NCBI RefSeq assembly: GCF_036250675.1
Contig: NZ_CP109592.1
Span: 9,845,706 to 9,909,705, forward strand
Direction: 5' to 3'
Length of the DNA stretch: 64,000 bases
From: Streptomyces sp. NBC_01689
GTDB lineage: Bacteria > Actinomycetota > Actinomycetes > Streptomycetales > Streptomycetaceae
How positions within the stretch are numbered: position 1 is the stretch's first letter; each line of letters begins with the position of its first letter. Made by a program: the position numbers and the translations under genes. Of the stretch, positions 17,233-25,710 are shown piece after piece. The notes beneath the pieces are model-generated. The model did no database searches. It was not told the origin of the DNA and saw only the letters and a list, made by a program, of their open reading frames with translations.

Positions 17233-17374
17233 GGTGTTCGCCGCTCGAACTTTCAGCGGTGAGCCTCGCGTTGGTGGTCCAAGGAAAGACGCCCCGCTTC
17301 CTGCGGGGAGATGCAGGTGCAAGGCCTGCCCGGCGCTCCACACGATCCCGCCTCCGAACTCTGGAGGCGGGATC
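17233..17374 (+). ncRNA. Stand-alone structured RNA with intrinsic terminator
   Basis: About 140 nt between a promoter-like TACAGT and a terminator form compact hairpins. These are CCGCT/AGCGG near 17242, CCCCGC-TTCCT-GCGGGG at 17292-17308, GCAGG-TGCAAGG-CCTGC at 17313-17329, with GTGG (about 17274) able to pair with CCAC (about 17338) to close the multi-branch. The last helix is a perfect 12-bp terminator. No gene follows in the same direction, since the sugar kinase is convergent, so this is not an ordinary leader. The GCAGGTGCAAGGCCTGC hairpin recalls the P5 loop of cobalamin riboswitches but the rest does not fit. It may be a small regulatory RNA or a decayed riboswitch. Confidence 0.5.
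17344..17374 (+). terminator. Perfect 12-bp terminator hairpin
   Basis: GATCCCGCCTCC at 17344-17355 and its exact complement at 17363-17374 enclose a 7-nt loop. It ends the RNA on the plus strand and can also stop the convergent sugar-kinase transcript from the minus strand. Confidence 0.7.
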
Positions 17375-17430
17375 TCGCGTTGTACGACCGCGGGCCCCAC
17401 TCTGCTGACACCCACGCTCGCCCACCGCTG

Positions 17431-18915
17431 TCACACGGCATGTTCCCCAGGGCCTGTGTTCTGGTCGTGGGCCAGGGCGTGGGTGACCGTGGTGGTGCTC
17501 TCGTACAGGGCTCGGTACTGGGTGAACCGGCGGTCGTAGACACCCGCGGCTGCGGTGGGCCGGACCACTGATTCCGTCGGATTCCAGGCGGTGATGTCCG
17601 GTCGGCCGATCAGCCCGGCGGCGAGGAAGGCGGCACCGTAACCGGCGCCGACGGTCGTGCGGGCGACGATCTGTTCGAGACCGGTGACATCGCTGACGAT
17701 CTGAGGCCACAGTCCGCCCCGGGTGCCGCCGCCGACCGCCACGATCCGCCGGATGTCGGCGCCGGCCGCGAGCATCGTCTCGATGTTGTGCCGGACACCG
17801 TACGCGGTGCCCTCCAGCGCCGCGCGCATCAGGTCGGCCCGGGTGTGACCGAGCGTCAGGCCCGCGATCACTCCCCGGGCGTCGGGGTCCATGAGGGGTG
17901 TCCTTTCCCCGGCGAAGTACGGCAGCATCACCAGGCCGTTCGCGCCCGGGGGCGAGGAGGCAGCCTCGTCGAACAGCACCCCGGGGTCGACCTGGCCGAA
18001 GAGGTGCCCGAGCCAGTCGGTGACGGCCCCGGAGGTGGCCATGCCGCCGGCCAGGCAACGGGTGCCGGGCAGGGCGCCGACCGTGGACCACATCGAAGGG
18101 CTGGTCACGAGCCGGTCGACGGTGTTCACCAGGAACATCGTGGTGCCGTACATCAGCATCAGGTCGCCGACGTTGTGGCCTCCGACGCTGATGGCCTCGC
18201 TCCACGCGTCGATCGTCCCCACGATCACCGGCGTCCCGGCCGGGACGCCCGCGACGGGCGTGTCGACCCGGCCGGCCTCCTCACCCGGCCAGCGCAGCGG
18301 GGGGAGGTCGATGCCGGGTGCGATGCGCTCGGCCCACTCGGGGATCCAGCGCTGCTCGTGGATGTCGAACAGCGGCGTGCACTGGCTGGCGGAATGCAGG
18401 TCCAGCACGTAGGCGCCGGTCAGCCGGTGGGCGAGCCACGAGGCGGGCATGAAGAGGCGGCGGGCGCGTGCCCACACCTCGGGCTCCCGCTCGCGGATCC
18501 AGGCGAGTTTCGGCCCGACGGCCTGGGACGACAGCGCGGAACCGCACCTGCGGAAGACGGTGTCCGGCCCCAACTCCCCGTTCAGCCGGGCGATCTGTTG
18601 CTCGGCGCGGGTGTCCACCCCGTACAGGACCGCCGGACGGACCGGCTCGCCCGCGTCGTCGACCAGAAGGGTGCACGGGCCCATGCCGCTGACTCCGACG
18701 GCACGGACGGCGACGTCGTCGCGGACGAGCAACTCCGCCGCGAGCGAGACGAACTCCTCCCACCACACCTGCGCGTCCATCTCGACGTGCCCCGGGCGGG
18801 GACGGTCGACCACGTGAGAGCGTACGGCCTGACCCAGGATGCGGCCGGCGGTGTCGACCACCACGCCCTTGGTGCTGGAGGTGCCAACGTCAACTCCGAA
18901 GACGACATCGATCAC
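17431..18915 (-). CDS. FGGY-family carbohydrate kinase (xylulokinase-like)
   Basis: This 494-aa protein phosphorylates a sugar or sugar alcohol with ATP. It carries the FGGY N-terminal phosphate 1 motif FGVDVGTSSTKGVVVDTAG, the substrate-domain segment WWEEFVSLAAELL, IVGTIDAWSEAISVG, and the C-terminal signature ALEGTAYGVRHNIETM followed by RRIVAVGGGTRGGLWPQIVSDV. Length is normal for the family. GTG 18915 is the start. It stands alone, with no sugar transporter next to it, and faces the structured RNA at its 3' end. Xylulokinase, ribulokinase and related specificities cannot be separated by eye. Confidence 0.88.
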   Translation of the reverse strand: MIDVVFGVDVGTSSTKGVVVDTAGRILGQAVRSHVVDRPRPGHVEMDAQVWWEEFVSLAAELLVRDDVAVRAVGVSGMGPCTLLVDDAGEPVRPAVLYGVDTRAEQQIARLNGELGPDTVFRRCGSALSSQAVGPKLAWIREREPEVWARARRLFMPASWLAHRLTGAYVLDLHSASQCTPLFDIHEQRWIPEWAERIAPGIDLPPLRWPGEEAGRVDTPVAGVPAGTPVIVGTIDAWSEAISVGGHNVGDLMLMYGTTMFLVNTVDRLVTSPSMWSTVGALPGTRCLAGGMATSGAVTDWLGHLFGQVDPGVLFDEAASSPPGANGLVMLPYFAGERTPLMDPDARGVIAGLTLGHTRADLMRAALEGTAYGVRHNIETMLAAGADIRRIVAVGGGTRGGLWPQIVSDVTGLEQIVARTTVGAGYGAAFLAAGLIGRPDITAWNPTESVVRPTAAAGVYDRRFTQYRALYESTTTVTHALAHDQNTGPGEHAV

Positions 18916-18998
18916 GCACTGCCTCCCTTGACGGCGGGTGCGCCACCGTAGCCTGTCGCCGGGTCCGGCGGGCGGCCGCGGATCAACCTGCCGCGCCC

Positions 18999-19390
18999 GG
19001 CCTGCCGCCGGCGGGGCGCACCGCCGCCGAGCTGGCGGCCTTCGGCGCCGGGCCGGCCCGCGAGTCCGCCACCGCCCACCATGCCGGCGACCTCACCACC
19101 ACACCGTCCGCAGTCGGCTGCTCCTGATGGGCGCCGCCGAGGACCCGGACGGGGTCCTTCTGGACATCGTCCGCCCCCTGCCCCCTATCAAGGAGACCGG
19201 AGTCGTGCCCCGCCCGCAGGCGGTCCGCACCGAGAACCTGCTGAAAGCCCTGATCGGCCCCACGGATGCCGTACCGGTGTTCACCGAGCTCTCCCCGGGA
19301 CGCCAGAAGCTGCTGAAGATCCTGGCCGAGCTGCTGACCGTCGCGGAGAAGTCGCCGAAACCGACCAGAACATCGCCGAGCGCGTCGTGA
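18999..19390 (+). pseudogene. Relic of HEAT-repeat protein C-terminus (homologue of the gene at 51803-53131)
   Basis: Translation in two plus-strand frames matches the C-terminal third of the intact 442-aa HEAT-repeat protein encoded at 51803-53131. The first part reads LPPAGRTAAELAAFGAGPA. A frameshift occurs near 19100, then LMGAAEDPDGVLLDIVRPLP and ETGVVPRPQAVRTENLLKAL continue to ELSPGRQKLLKILAELLTVA, after which similarity stops. The N-terminal two thirds and the last 50 residues are missing. It is a decayed paralogue, in a stretch between an intact kinase and a secreted-protein gene. Confidence 0.8.
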
Positions 19391-19493
19391 TCGATCGCGG
19401 TCAGGATCACCCGGGGGAAGCGATCAGCCTCGTTCCGGATCCGGTGAAACCGGCAGGGCCGCACCACGGGGAGCCACCACGCCCTACCAGCAG

Positions 19494-20357
19494 TCAGTAA
19501 CGGTCCAGGATCGTCTGGGTCTTGAGGATGTCGCCGTGGTAAAGCCAGCCATGGCTCTCCGCGACATTGACGGCGTCGGTGTGCAGCTTCGCCGCGTCGG
19601 CGTAGCTGTCCGTCTTGAAGGACAACTCGACGATGTACTCGGTGCCCGACCCGCTCGCCCCGATGACCGGCAGCACCTCGATGCTCGCATCGTCCGAGAC
19701 CTCCCACGCGCCGCCCCACACCTGCGAGGTGACCGGGCCGTGAACCCGCGACGCCTGGAGTGCGGTCTTGCCCCAGTTCGCGGAGTTCCAGTCCTCCAAC
19801 TTGCCGGGGATGTCGCCAACGACCCAGCCGAGGCCCGTGCTCGCGCTCGGCATGGCCGTGCCGGAGTAGCCCGAAGCACTATGCGACTTCTCGTTGCTGA
19901 AACTCAGCGTCTGCTTCGAGTAGCCCCAGTCGACCTCTGCGTCGTAATTGGTGTCGCTGCCGCTGAAGCCGGCGGAGTTGGCCGTGCTCAGAGCGCCGTT
20001 GATGTCGCCACCCGTGACAGGGAAGCGCTTCTTGTAGCTCTCCTCGAACGACGAGCCGCTCTTGTGACGGAGCCGCACGTCCCAGCCCTGGGCGTTCAGC
20101 CCCAGCGCGCTCGTGTCGAAGTACTCGTAGGAACGGGCCTTGGCGGAACCGCTGATGCCGAAGGCCGACTTCACGGCGCCGAGCGGGCTGTGTGAAGAGT
20201 CCAGCGCGGTGGCCGTGAGGTTGATCTTCACTTCGTACGTGGGAACCGCGTTCGAAGCGGCCCGTGCGGGAGTCGGTGTCGCCAACAGCGACGCCGAGGC
20301 CGCCAGGGCGATCGCGGCGGCGAGGTGGAGCCGGGCCATGCGGGAAGTGATCGTCAT
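19494..20357 (-). CDS. Secreted protein with possible CYTH-like domain
   Basis: This 287-aa protein starts with a clear signal peptide (RLHLAAAIALAASASLLATP, cleavage after ARA). The mature part begins TYEVKINLTATALD and continues KARSYEYFDTSALGLNAQGW, DVRLRHKSGSSFEESYKKRF. This order (EVK strand, YFDT, hydrophobic turn, RLR) resembles CYTH/triphosphate-tunnel proteins, which would be unusual for an exported protein. The C-terminal half has EYIVELSFKTDSYADAAKLH. No ribosome site precedes ATG 20357 or other candidates, so the start is uncertain; leaderless translation is possible. The domain assignment is tentative. Confidence 0.72.
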   Translation of the reverse strand: MTITSRMARLHLAAAIALAASASLLATPTPARAASNAVPTYEVKINLTATALDSSHSPLGAVKSAFGISGSAKARSYEYFDTSALGLNAQGWDVRLRHKSGSSFEESYKKRFPVTGGDINGALSTANSAGFSGSDTNYDAEVDWGYSKQTLSFSNEKSHSASGYSGTAMPSASTGLGWVVGDIPGKLEDWNSANWGKTALQASRVHGPVTSQVWGGAWEVSDDASIEVLPVIGASGSGTEYIVELSFKTDSYADAAKLHTDAVNVAESHGWLYHGDILKTQTILDRY

Positions 20358-20843
20358 GAGGAGGAGAATCACCAGCAAGAGTGATCTCCGCCCGGCCGGC
20401 CCATGCACATCGTGTGAACGACTCGATGCGCCCCGACCACCCCATGAACCACCCCTGAGTCAAACCCCATCACGCACCCGAAGCCATCAAGTCCAGCCTG
20501 TCACCCACCGGTGGGTGGCCCATCTGCAACCGGTGGATCGACTTCGACGGTCACGACGCGGCCGGCAGCAGGTACCAGCACGTCCAGGGGCAGGCTCACG
20601 GTGGCCGCTGCATGGTCAACGGCAACGTACGCGTCGATTTCGGAACCGGCCCGCAGCTGTGGAAGACAGGGCGGGCCTGCGCTGTTCTGTACACCAACGC
20701 GATCCGCCTCACCCAGCAGTGCCACAGCCTCCATCCCTGGCCGAGCGATCGTGCAGACGCTTCCGTTCCAGGGCGCACGGGTGAGCGCCTCCGGGGCCCG
20801 ATGCTTCTGGCCCCGACCGGTTTCCGGCCCAGAACGCAAGAAG

Positions 20844-20885
20844 GCGGACCCTCGCCCCGAGAAGTCCGGGGGTGAGGATCCGCTT
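20844..20885. terminator. Imperfect hairpin beside IS remnant
   Basis: GCGGATCCTCACCCC and its near-complement GGGCGAGGGTCCGCC enclose about 11 nt. It could be a terminator of the former transposase gene, which reads leftward into it, or part of the element end. Confidence 0.4.
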
Positions 20886-20904
20886 CGTGGTGAATACATG
20901 GTCG

Positions 20905-21060
20905 GAACGAGGTCCGCGGGCGTCTCAAGCGGATGATGCTGCAGGCGAGTCGGAGCAGGGCGAGGTGGAGGTCGCCGCGTATCTCGAAGCGGATGCGGAG
21001 TCGTTTGAACTGCTGGAGCCGGGCGAAGGTCCACTGCTCTCCGTGCATGCGCGGATGGCC
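20905..21060 (-). pseudogene. IS5-family transposase C-terminal remnant
   Basis: The minus strand encodes WTFARLQQFKRLRIRFEIRG and DLHLALLRLACSIIRLRRPR, the well-known end of actinobacterial IS5-group transposases. Only about 48 codons survive. No inverted repeats or DDE residues remain, so the element is dead. Confidence 0.75.
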
Positions 21061-21348
21061 GCGGCGCCATCGGGCCTCACCTCTGGCCTACTGGGAAGAC
21101 CCACTCGAGGAGGCCGCAGGCGGGTCGACGCCGGGTGCGGGCGCCAGGCCCGCGGCTATGCCGGCGGAGCCCAGCTGCCGCTCGTGACATCGCCGCCCGT
21201 ATCGGCCTGCACCACCGCCAAGGACGAGGTGCCGTCGCCGTACTGACCGCAACTCACCTCATGGACAACCAGATCGAAGAGAGGGTCCGGCCGCAGAGAA
21301 TTGCTATATCCGCATACCTGATACGAAAAAAGTGGTACCTTTGATGTT

Positions 21349-21663
21349 ATGAGGATCAGCCTCGATGAGCGGATGCGATCCGCCGTGGCAGCGCTTCTGC
21401 ATACGACGGGCGAATCGCAGGCCGATCTGGCAGCCGCTCTCGGAGTCAGCCAGGCCCAGGTGAGTCGCCGGCAGTCCGGCACGGCGGCATGGAGTCTGAC
21501 GGACTGCGACGCCGTCGCCACGCACTACGGCATCGGCACCCTCGACCTCCTGGCCGGACCCACGCAGGCGATGGAGGCTCTGCCCGACCAGCGCTTCCGA
21601 CCTGTCGAGCGTTCGGCAGCCGGTACCCGCCGTCAGGCCGTTCAGGACGGAAGCGTACGGTGA
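21349..21663 (+). CDS. XRE-family HTH protein, first gene of tap-tpg operon
   Basis: This 104-aa protein has a helix-turn-helix of the XRE/Cro type (QADLAAALGVSQAQVSRRQSG) over residues 20-65 and a charged tail. The upstream 50 bp is AT-rich and lacks a good ribosome site, which would suit a leaderless transcript. The stop overlaps the GTG start of the next gene (GTGA), so the two are translationally coupled. A small XRE gene in front of tap is, to my knowledge, a recurrent arrangement at Streptomyces telomere-maintenance loci. It probably autoregulates the operon. Confidence 0.85.
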   Translation: MRISLDERMRSAVAALLHTTGESQADLAAALGVSQAQVSRRQSGTAAWSLTDCDAVATHYGIGTLDLLAGPTQAMEALPDQRFRPVERSAAGTRRQAVQDGSVR

Positions 21664-23345
21664 CCGGGTTCGACGCCATCGATGCCCTGCTCGCCGCGGC
21701 CAAGCAGGAAGTGTCCCTGCCCCCTCCCGAGGAGCGGCGACGCCTGCGTGAGGGGCTGTACCTCTCACGTGCCCAGCTCTCCGCGGTCCTCGGCGTGAGT
21801 CCTTCCACGGTGGGCGGCTGGGAGTCCGGACGCGACCCGGGCGGCGAGAGCCGTGAGAAGTACGCGTACTTCCTCGAGGGAGCCCGTACCAAACTGGACG
21901 CTGTCACAGCCTCGGACGGCGAAGCGGCGGACGAAGCGGCGGACGAACCGGCGGACGAACCGGCGGAAGCGGGCCACACCGACGACGAGGAGGACGCTGA
22001 CGAGTTGGCCACGCCCCGCCCCTGCGTGCTGTGCGGGCAGCCAGCCCGCCACCAGGTCGAAGGATTCCCCCAGCACCTCGATGCCGCCGAATGCGCGGCC
22101 CCCGCACCCGTCGCCACGCCCGCACCGGACGCAGACCTTGCCGCGCCCTCGAAGCCGGTCCGCCCGGGTCGGGCGGACCGAGCGGAGACGGCCGGGCCGG
22201 CGTCGGCGGGGAACGGACGGCAAGCCGGCCGCGGTGGCGGTCACGGGGTGAAGGTCGCGCCGGTAGGACGGCGCGTGCAGGCCACCGAGGACCTGCCCGA
22301 CGCGGTCGGATCCGCCGTAGCCGCCGCGCTTGAGGAGCACGGCGGGGATGCGGAAGCGGCGACGGCCGCGCTGCTGAAGCGGGCGATCCCGGATGCGATG
22401 GCGCTGCTCGACCGCACACGCAGGGGCGGCCGCTACGACATCGTCGCCCACCCGTGGCTGCCGGACATCCTGCGCAAGCAGACCGCCCGCGGCGCCGACC
22501 AGGTATGGGAAGCCCGCCCCAGATGGACGCGGGCCGAACTCCCGGCCGGCCGGCACGAGGTGACCGCTCTGGACCTCAACGGCGCCTACCTGTCCGCCCT
22601 CAAGACCCACCTGCCGCTCGGACAGCTCGAACACTCCACCGGCGACCACCACGACAGGAAGCGCTCCGGCCTGCACCTGATCACCCCGCCCGCCTGGGAC
22701 CACCACACCGTCCTGCCGAACCCCCTGGGCGACCGCGACGAGGACGGACCGCTGTGGGTCACCGAACCCACCCTGCGCCTGCTGCTGCGCCTGTCCGGGC
22801 CGAAGTACGGGCTGTGCGACCCGCCGGAGATCCACGAGTCGTGGACGTCCGGCTCCACCGAGGGCCTGCTGGAGAAGTTCCGCACCACCCTGCGCGACGC
22901 CCGCGAACGGGCGATCGCCGACGACGATCCGGTGACGCTGGAGTACGTGAAGGCGATGTACTCCAAGTTCGTGTCCACGCTGGGGGAGTCGAACTACAAC
23001 CGCGAGCTCTACCGCACCGACTGGATGCACCTCATCCGCTCCCAGGCCTTCGCCAACCTCTGGACGAAAGCGTTCAAGGCCTACGACGAAGGCCTCATGG
23101 TGCTCCGCGCGATGGGCACCGACGAACTGCACGTCATCGGCGACTGGCGGGCCGTGTTCCCCGAGGGCCGCGGCGTCACCGAGGTGAAGGTCAAGGACGT
23201 CTACACCGTCGGCACTGATCCACAGACCCCTCAGAACGCCCCTGACGGTTCTCCCTGGAGCCGATCACCCGCCCCGGCGCCGATCCCCCCTGCCGGGGCG
23301 GCCCCTCGGCCTCCGGGAGCCCGTACAGTGATCCACAGACTTTGA
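21660..23345 (+). CDS. tap: Telomere-associated protein Tap-like
   Basis: This 561-aa protein is assigned to Tap, which binds telomeric 3' overhangs and recruits the terminal protein for end patching. The N-terminus (DAIDALLAAAKQEVSLPPPE, then LSRAQLSAVLGVSPSTVGGW, then REKYAYFLEGA) is the Tap-type HTH. A linker with CVLCGQPARHQVEGFPQHLD follows, and then a long region containing EVTALDLNGAYLSALKTHLP and TLEYVKAMYSKFVSTLGE. It is shorter than classical Tap (about 730 aa as I recall); the 104-aa XRE gene upstream could represent a split portion. The C-terminal 35 residues are Pro-rich. GTG 21660 is coupled to the upstream gene; tpg starts 12 bp after the stop, which is the diagnostic context. 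Confidence 0.85.
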   Translation: MTGFDAIDALLAAAKQEVSLPPPEERRRLREGLYLSRAQLSAVLGVSPSTVGGWESGRDPGGESREKYAYFLEGARTKLDAVTASDGEAADEAADEPADEPAEAGHTDDEEDADELATPRPCVLCGQPARHQVEGFPQHLDAAECAAPAPVATPAPDADLAAPSKPVRPGRADRAETAGPASAGNGRQAGRGGGHGVKVAPVGRRVQATEDLPDAVGSAVAAALEEHGGDAEAATAALLKRAIPDAMALLDRTRRGGRYDIVAHPWLPDILRKQTARGADQVWEARPRWTRAELPAGRHEVTALDLNGAYLSALKTHLPLGQLEHSTGDHHDRKRSGLHLITPPAWDHHTVLPNPLGDRDEDGPLWVTEPTLRLLLRLSGPKYGLCDPPEIHESWTSGSTEGLLEKFRTTLRDARERAIADDDPVTLEYVKAMYSKFVSTLGESNYNRELYRTDWMHLIRSQAFANLWTKAFKAYDEGLMVLRAMGTDELHVIGDWRAVFPEGRGVTEVKVKDVYTVGTDPQTPQNAPDGSPWSRSPAPAPIPPAGAAPRPPGARTVIHRL

Positions 23346-23357
23346 GGACCGGAGACC

Positions 23358-23930
23358 ATGCCTGAGCGCACCATCGAGTTCGGGAAATTCGGGGCCCGCG
23401 GCATCAAAGGCCACGAAGCCGTCGCCCGGCAGCTCGACAACCTCGCCGGCTACATCGCCACGCCCGTCACCGCCCGCCGCGGCCTCACCGCCCGGCTGAA
23501 CTACCTGACCCGCACCGCCCACGCCCGCGCCGCCGCGGCCGCCCTCGGCTTCACCCCGGCCAGAGCCCAACTCAGGGGCTGGCGCGACGGCTCCGTCACC
23601 CCGCGCCGCGCGACGCTGGAGAAGATCGAGCAGGCTTACCGCACCGTGCGGCGTGAGAACGTCGCCCGCTACCTCCTCGCCCGCCTCAACCGCGAAGGCC
23701 GCGGGACCCGGGTGGAGATCCACCCGCTCAACCAGTCCCAGGTCTCCCGGCCACTCCAGCGCGAGGTGGGCATGCGCCACATGAACGTGCGCCGCTGGGA
23801 CCGCATCGTCGCCGCATGGGCGGCCGGCGCGGAGCAGGAACTGGACGACGCGTGGGTGGAACAGGTCATCGACCTAGGCTCCCAGTGGGGCCAGTACGAA
23901 TACGTCACCAACGTCGGCTTCGCCGCCTGA
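23358..23930 (+). CDS. tpg: Telomere terminal protein Tpg
   Basis: This 190-aa protein matches the Streptomyces telomere terminal protein, which is covalently bound to the 5' ends of linear replicons and primes end patching. Diagnostic blocks are TARLNYLTRT, RRENVARYLLARLNREGRGT, RVEIHPLNQSQV, MNVRRWDRIVAAWAAG and GSQWGQYEYVTNVGFAA. Thr117 in GRGTRVEIHPL corresponds to the Thr reported as the nucleotide-linked residue in S. lividans Tpg. Length is normal. ATG 23358 has GGAG upstream and follows tap by 12 bp. The gene lies 40 kb from the inferred chromosome end. Its presence strongly supports a linear replicon. Confidence 0.95.
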   Translation: MPERTIEFGKFGARGIKGHEAVARQLDNLAGYIATPVTARRGLTARLNYLTRTAHARAAAAALGFTPARAQLRGWRDGSVTPRRATLEKIEQAYRTVRRENVARYLLARLNREGRGTRVEIHPLNQSQVSRPLQREVGMRHMNVRRWDRIVAAWAAGAEQELDDAWVEQVIDLGSQWGQYEYVTNVGFAA

Positions 23931-23984
23931 CCTTTCCGACGCTGGTGTCGGTCAGGTCGTCCCGGTCCGGGCCGAGGCGTATGA

Positions 23985-24175
23985 CACCGCGACCCGGGCC
24001 ACCCCGCTCCGCGGCACGCGAGGCCTCCAGCGTCCCCGCCGCGTAGTTACCGCCGCTGGTCCGCGATCCACGCCCCCAGGTCGGGGCGGGGCTGCAGCGG
24101 GAGTTGCTCTCCGATGCTGTCGCGCCGTGAGGGCAGGTGTTGGCGGGGTACCCGACCCTCTGGGTCGGCATGGGC
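23985..24175 (-). pseudogene. Relic of telomeric helicase (helicase-associated repeat)
   Basis: The minus strand here encodes LGAWIADQRR and, after a one-base shift, YAAGTLEASRAAE. Both match the helicase-associated repeat of the intact terminal helicase (61069-63696). The DNA around 24010-24080 is nearly identical to 61806-61875 for some 60 bp. Flanking frames hold weaker similarity. It is the debris of a second telomere-proximal helicase gene lying right beside tpg. Confidence 0.75.
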
Positions 24176-24871
24176 GTCGAACCGGAATAGGTCGAGAGGA
24201 ACAGGGGTGGGACGGTGAGCGAGGCGTCGGCAGAAGACGGCTTGATAAGCAGCCGGCACATGAGCGGGGAGCCTGTTCGTACCTGCGAGCCGGCGATCCT
24301 GACGGATGCGGATCCTGCGCTGCGGGAGGACAACGGGGGTGGCACCCCGAACACCGCGATCATTCTGGGCGAGGACTGAACCTCCTGAACGGCCCGTTCT
24401 CCGATGCATGTGCGGCGGGGCGCTGACTCTGGTTTTCCGGTGTGCTCTTGCGTTTCGCGTGTGCGCAGGGCCGGACGGCGCGCCGCGGAGGCGACCGCCC
24501 TTCACGGCTACGCATCTGGACAGCCCCGACCAGGCCCCGCACCCGGACGGGGCTGCTTGCGTATCGATCACGCGGATGCCGTGGTGTGCGGAAGGTCGGC
24601 GGCGGTGAGGTCGGTGCGGAGGCGGCGACACCGTGTGACATGCGAGCTTCTGTGGCGGCCCACCCGGTCGAAGCGGTGAGCGTGCGGGCTCGCTCTGGGA
24701 GCAGGGCGCCGGGAGGGTGGCTCTCTATGCCACCGTGCGGGCGAATCGTGGCATATGCAGGCGAGTCGTGGCATATGCCACGACGGGAGAGTGCTTATGT
24801 GACGGGCGTGACGCAGGGCCCGTGCAGGTGCATGTCCTGCGCTTCAACCACCCACGAAAAGGGAGCAGGAC
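24176..24871. other. 0.7-kb spacer with terminator-like hairpin
   Basis: No supported gene. The segment CAGCCCCGACCAGG...GGACGGGGCTGC near 24518-24560 resembles the terminator at 25711-25738, including its flanks (GACAGCCCCG and GATCACG further on), which suggests a duplicated intergenic piece. A cluster of CGTGGCATATGC repeats occurs around 24745-24780 just upstream of the secreted-protein gene. Confidence 0.4.
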
Positions 24872-25660
24872 GTGAATGCTCTGTCCGGCGTGAAACGGAC
24901 GATGGCGCTGGGGATCACGACGCTGGCGGCGATCGCCGTGTCGGCGGTCCCGGGATCGGCGGCGCCCGCTACTGGCCCAGCTCAGGGCGGCTCGGATCAC
25001 TGGGGTGTGATCACCCGCAATACGATCGGCTCTCCGGTCGCCGCGCTGCGGAACGGTCCGTTCGGCTCGTTCGGTGTCACGGGCCGCGCCGCGAGGCCGC
25101 CCTACGGAACGGGGAGCCTCGGTATCGAGGTGGCGGACAACTCCACCTCCCTGACCCCGCCCAGTGAGAAGGTCGACTTCGGCAACGAGGTCGACTTCTA
25201 TGGCGACCCGGTCCTGGGGCTGACCAGGGTCGGGTTCCATGTTTTCCAGACCGGCGAGAACACCACGCACGGCGGTCCCGGGAACATGCCCAACATCAGG
25301 TTCGAGATCAACCCGCGCCTGACCGCGGCGCCTGGCACCACCTACTCCTCGATGGTGTGGGCTCCGCCGGCCTCCCCGGTGACCGACCGCTGGAGTCCCT
25401 ACCTGGACGCCACCACCAGCGGCACATGGTTCCTCACGGGCAACGCGGGGACCGTCACCGGATGCAACCAGAGCACCCCGTGCACCTTCCCGCAGCTGAA
25501 GACCGCTCTCAACGACGGCGGCCAGGCTCCGACCATCTACACCGCGGCCGTGGGCAAGGGCCGCGACAACCTGTGGGCCGGCGCCGTCGACGGCCTGCGG
25601 ATCAACCGGAACATCTACGACTTCGAGGCCGGCGGAGTCAGGACGCTCCGCGCCAACTGA
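24872..25660 (+). CDS. Secreted protein of unknown function
   Basis: This 262-aa protein begins with a signal peptide (KRTMALGITTLAAIAVSAVP, cleavage near SAA). The mature part is rich in Gly, Asn, Thr and aromatic residues, with one close Cys pair (GCNQSTPC) and segments such as GSLGIEVADNSTSLTPPSEK and KGRDNLWAGAVDGLRINRNI. This looks like an all-beta extracellular domain. GTG 24872 follows AGGGAGCAGGA. Short repeated CGTGGCATATGC sequences upstream may be regulatory. It is followed by a strong terminator. I do not recognise the family. Confidence 0.82.
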   Translation: MNALSGVKRTMALGITTLAAIAVSAVPGSAAPATGPAQGGSDHWGVITRNTIGSPVAALRNGPFGSFGVTGRAARPPYGTGSLGIEVADNSTSLTPPSEKVDFGNEVDFYGDPVLGLTRVGFHVFQTGENTTHGGPGNMPNIRFEINPRLTAAPGTTYSSMVWAPPASPVTDRWSPYLDATTSGTWFLTGNAGTVTGCNQSTPCTFPQLKTALNDGGQAPTIYTAAVGKGRDNLWAGAVDGLRINRNIYDFEAGGVRTLRAN

Positions 25661-25710
25661 GCGGCTCAGCACAAGCAGACTGCTGAACCTTCACGACCAC
25701 GCACGTCGAC

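Larger units (their letters stand above)
20410..21348. other. 0.9-kb degraded region with IS remnant
   Basis: Apart from the transposase tail at 20905-21060 and a hairpin at 20844-20885, I see only weak frames. A 77-codon minus-strand frame ending at 20501 (ATG 20734; segment DAYVAVDHAAATVSLPLDVL) looks protein-like but I do not recognise it. The stretch before 21349 is AT-rich (about 21295-21348) and probably holds the promoter of the xre-tap-tpg operon. Confidence 0.4.

Noticed and set aside
17233..17374. Cobalamin riboswitch
   Set aside because: Only the GCAGGTGCAAGGCCTGC hairpin resembles the P5 element; the conserved core and the downstream regulated gene are missing.
24360..24641. 93-codon minus-strand frame
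   Set aside because: Composition is Arg/Pro/Ser-rich without a ribosome site or family signal; it overlaps a hairpin-rich spacer.
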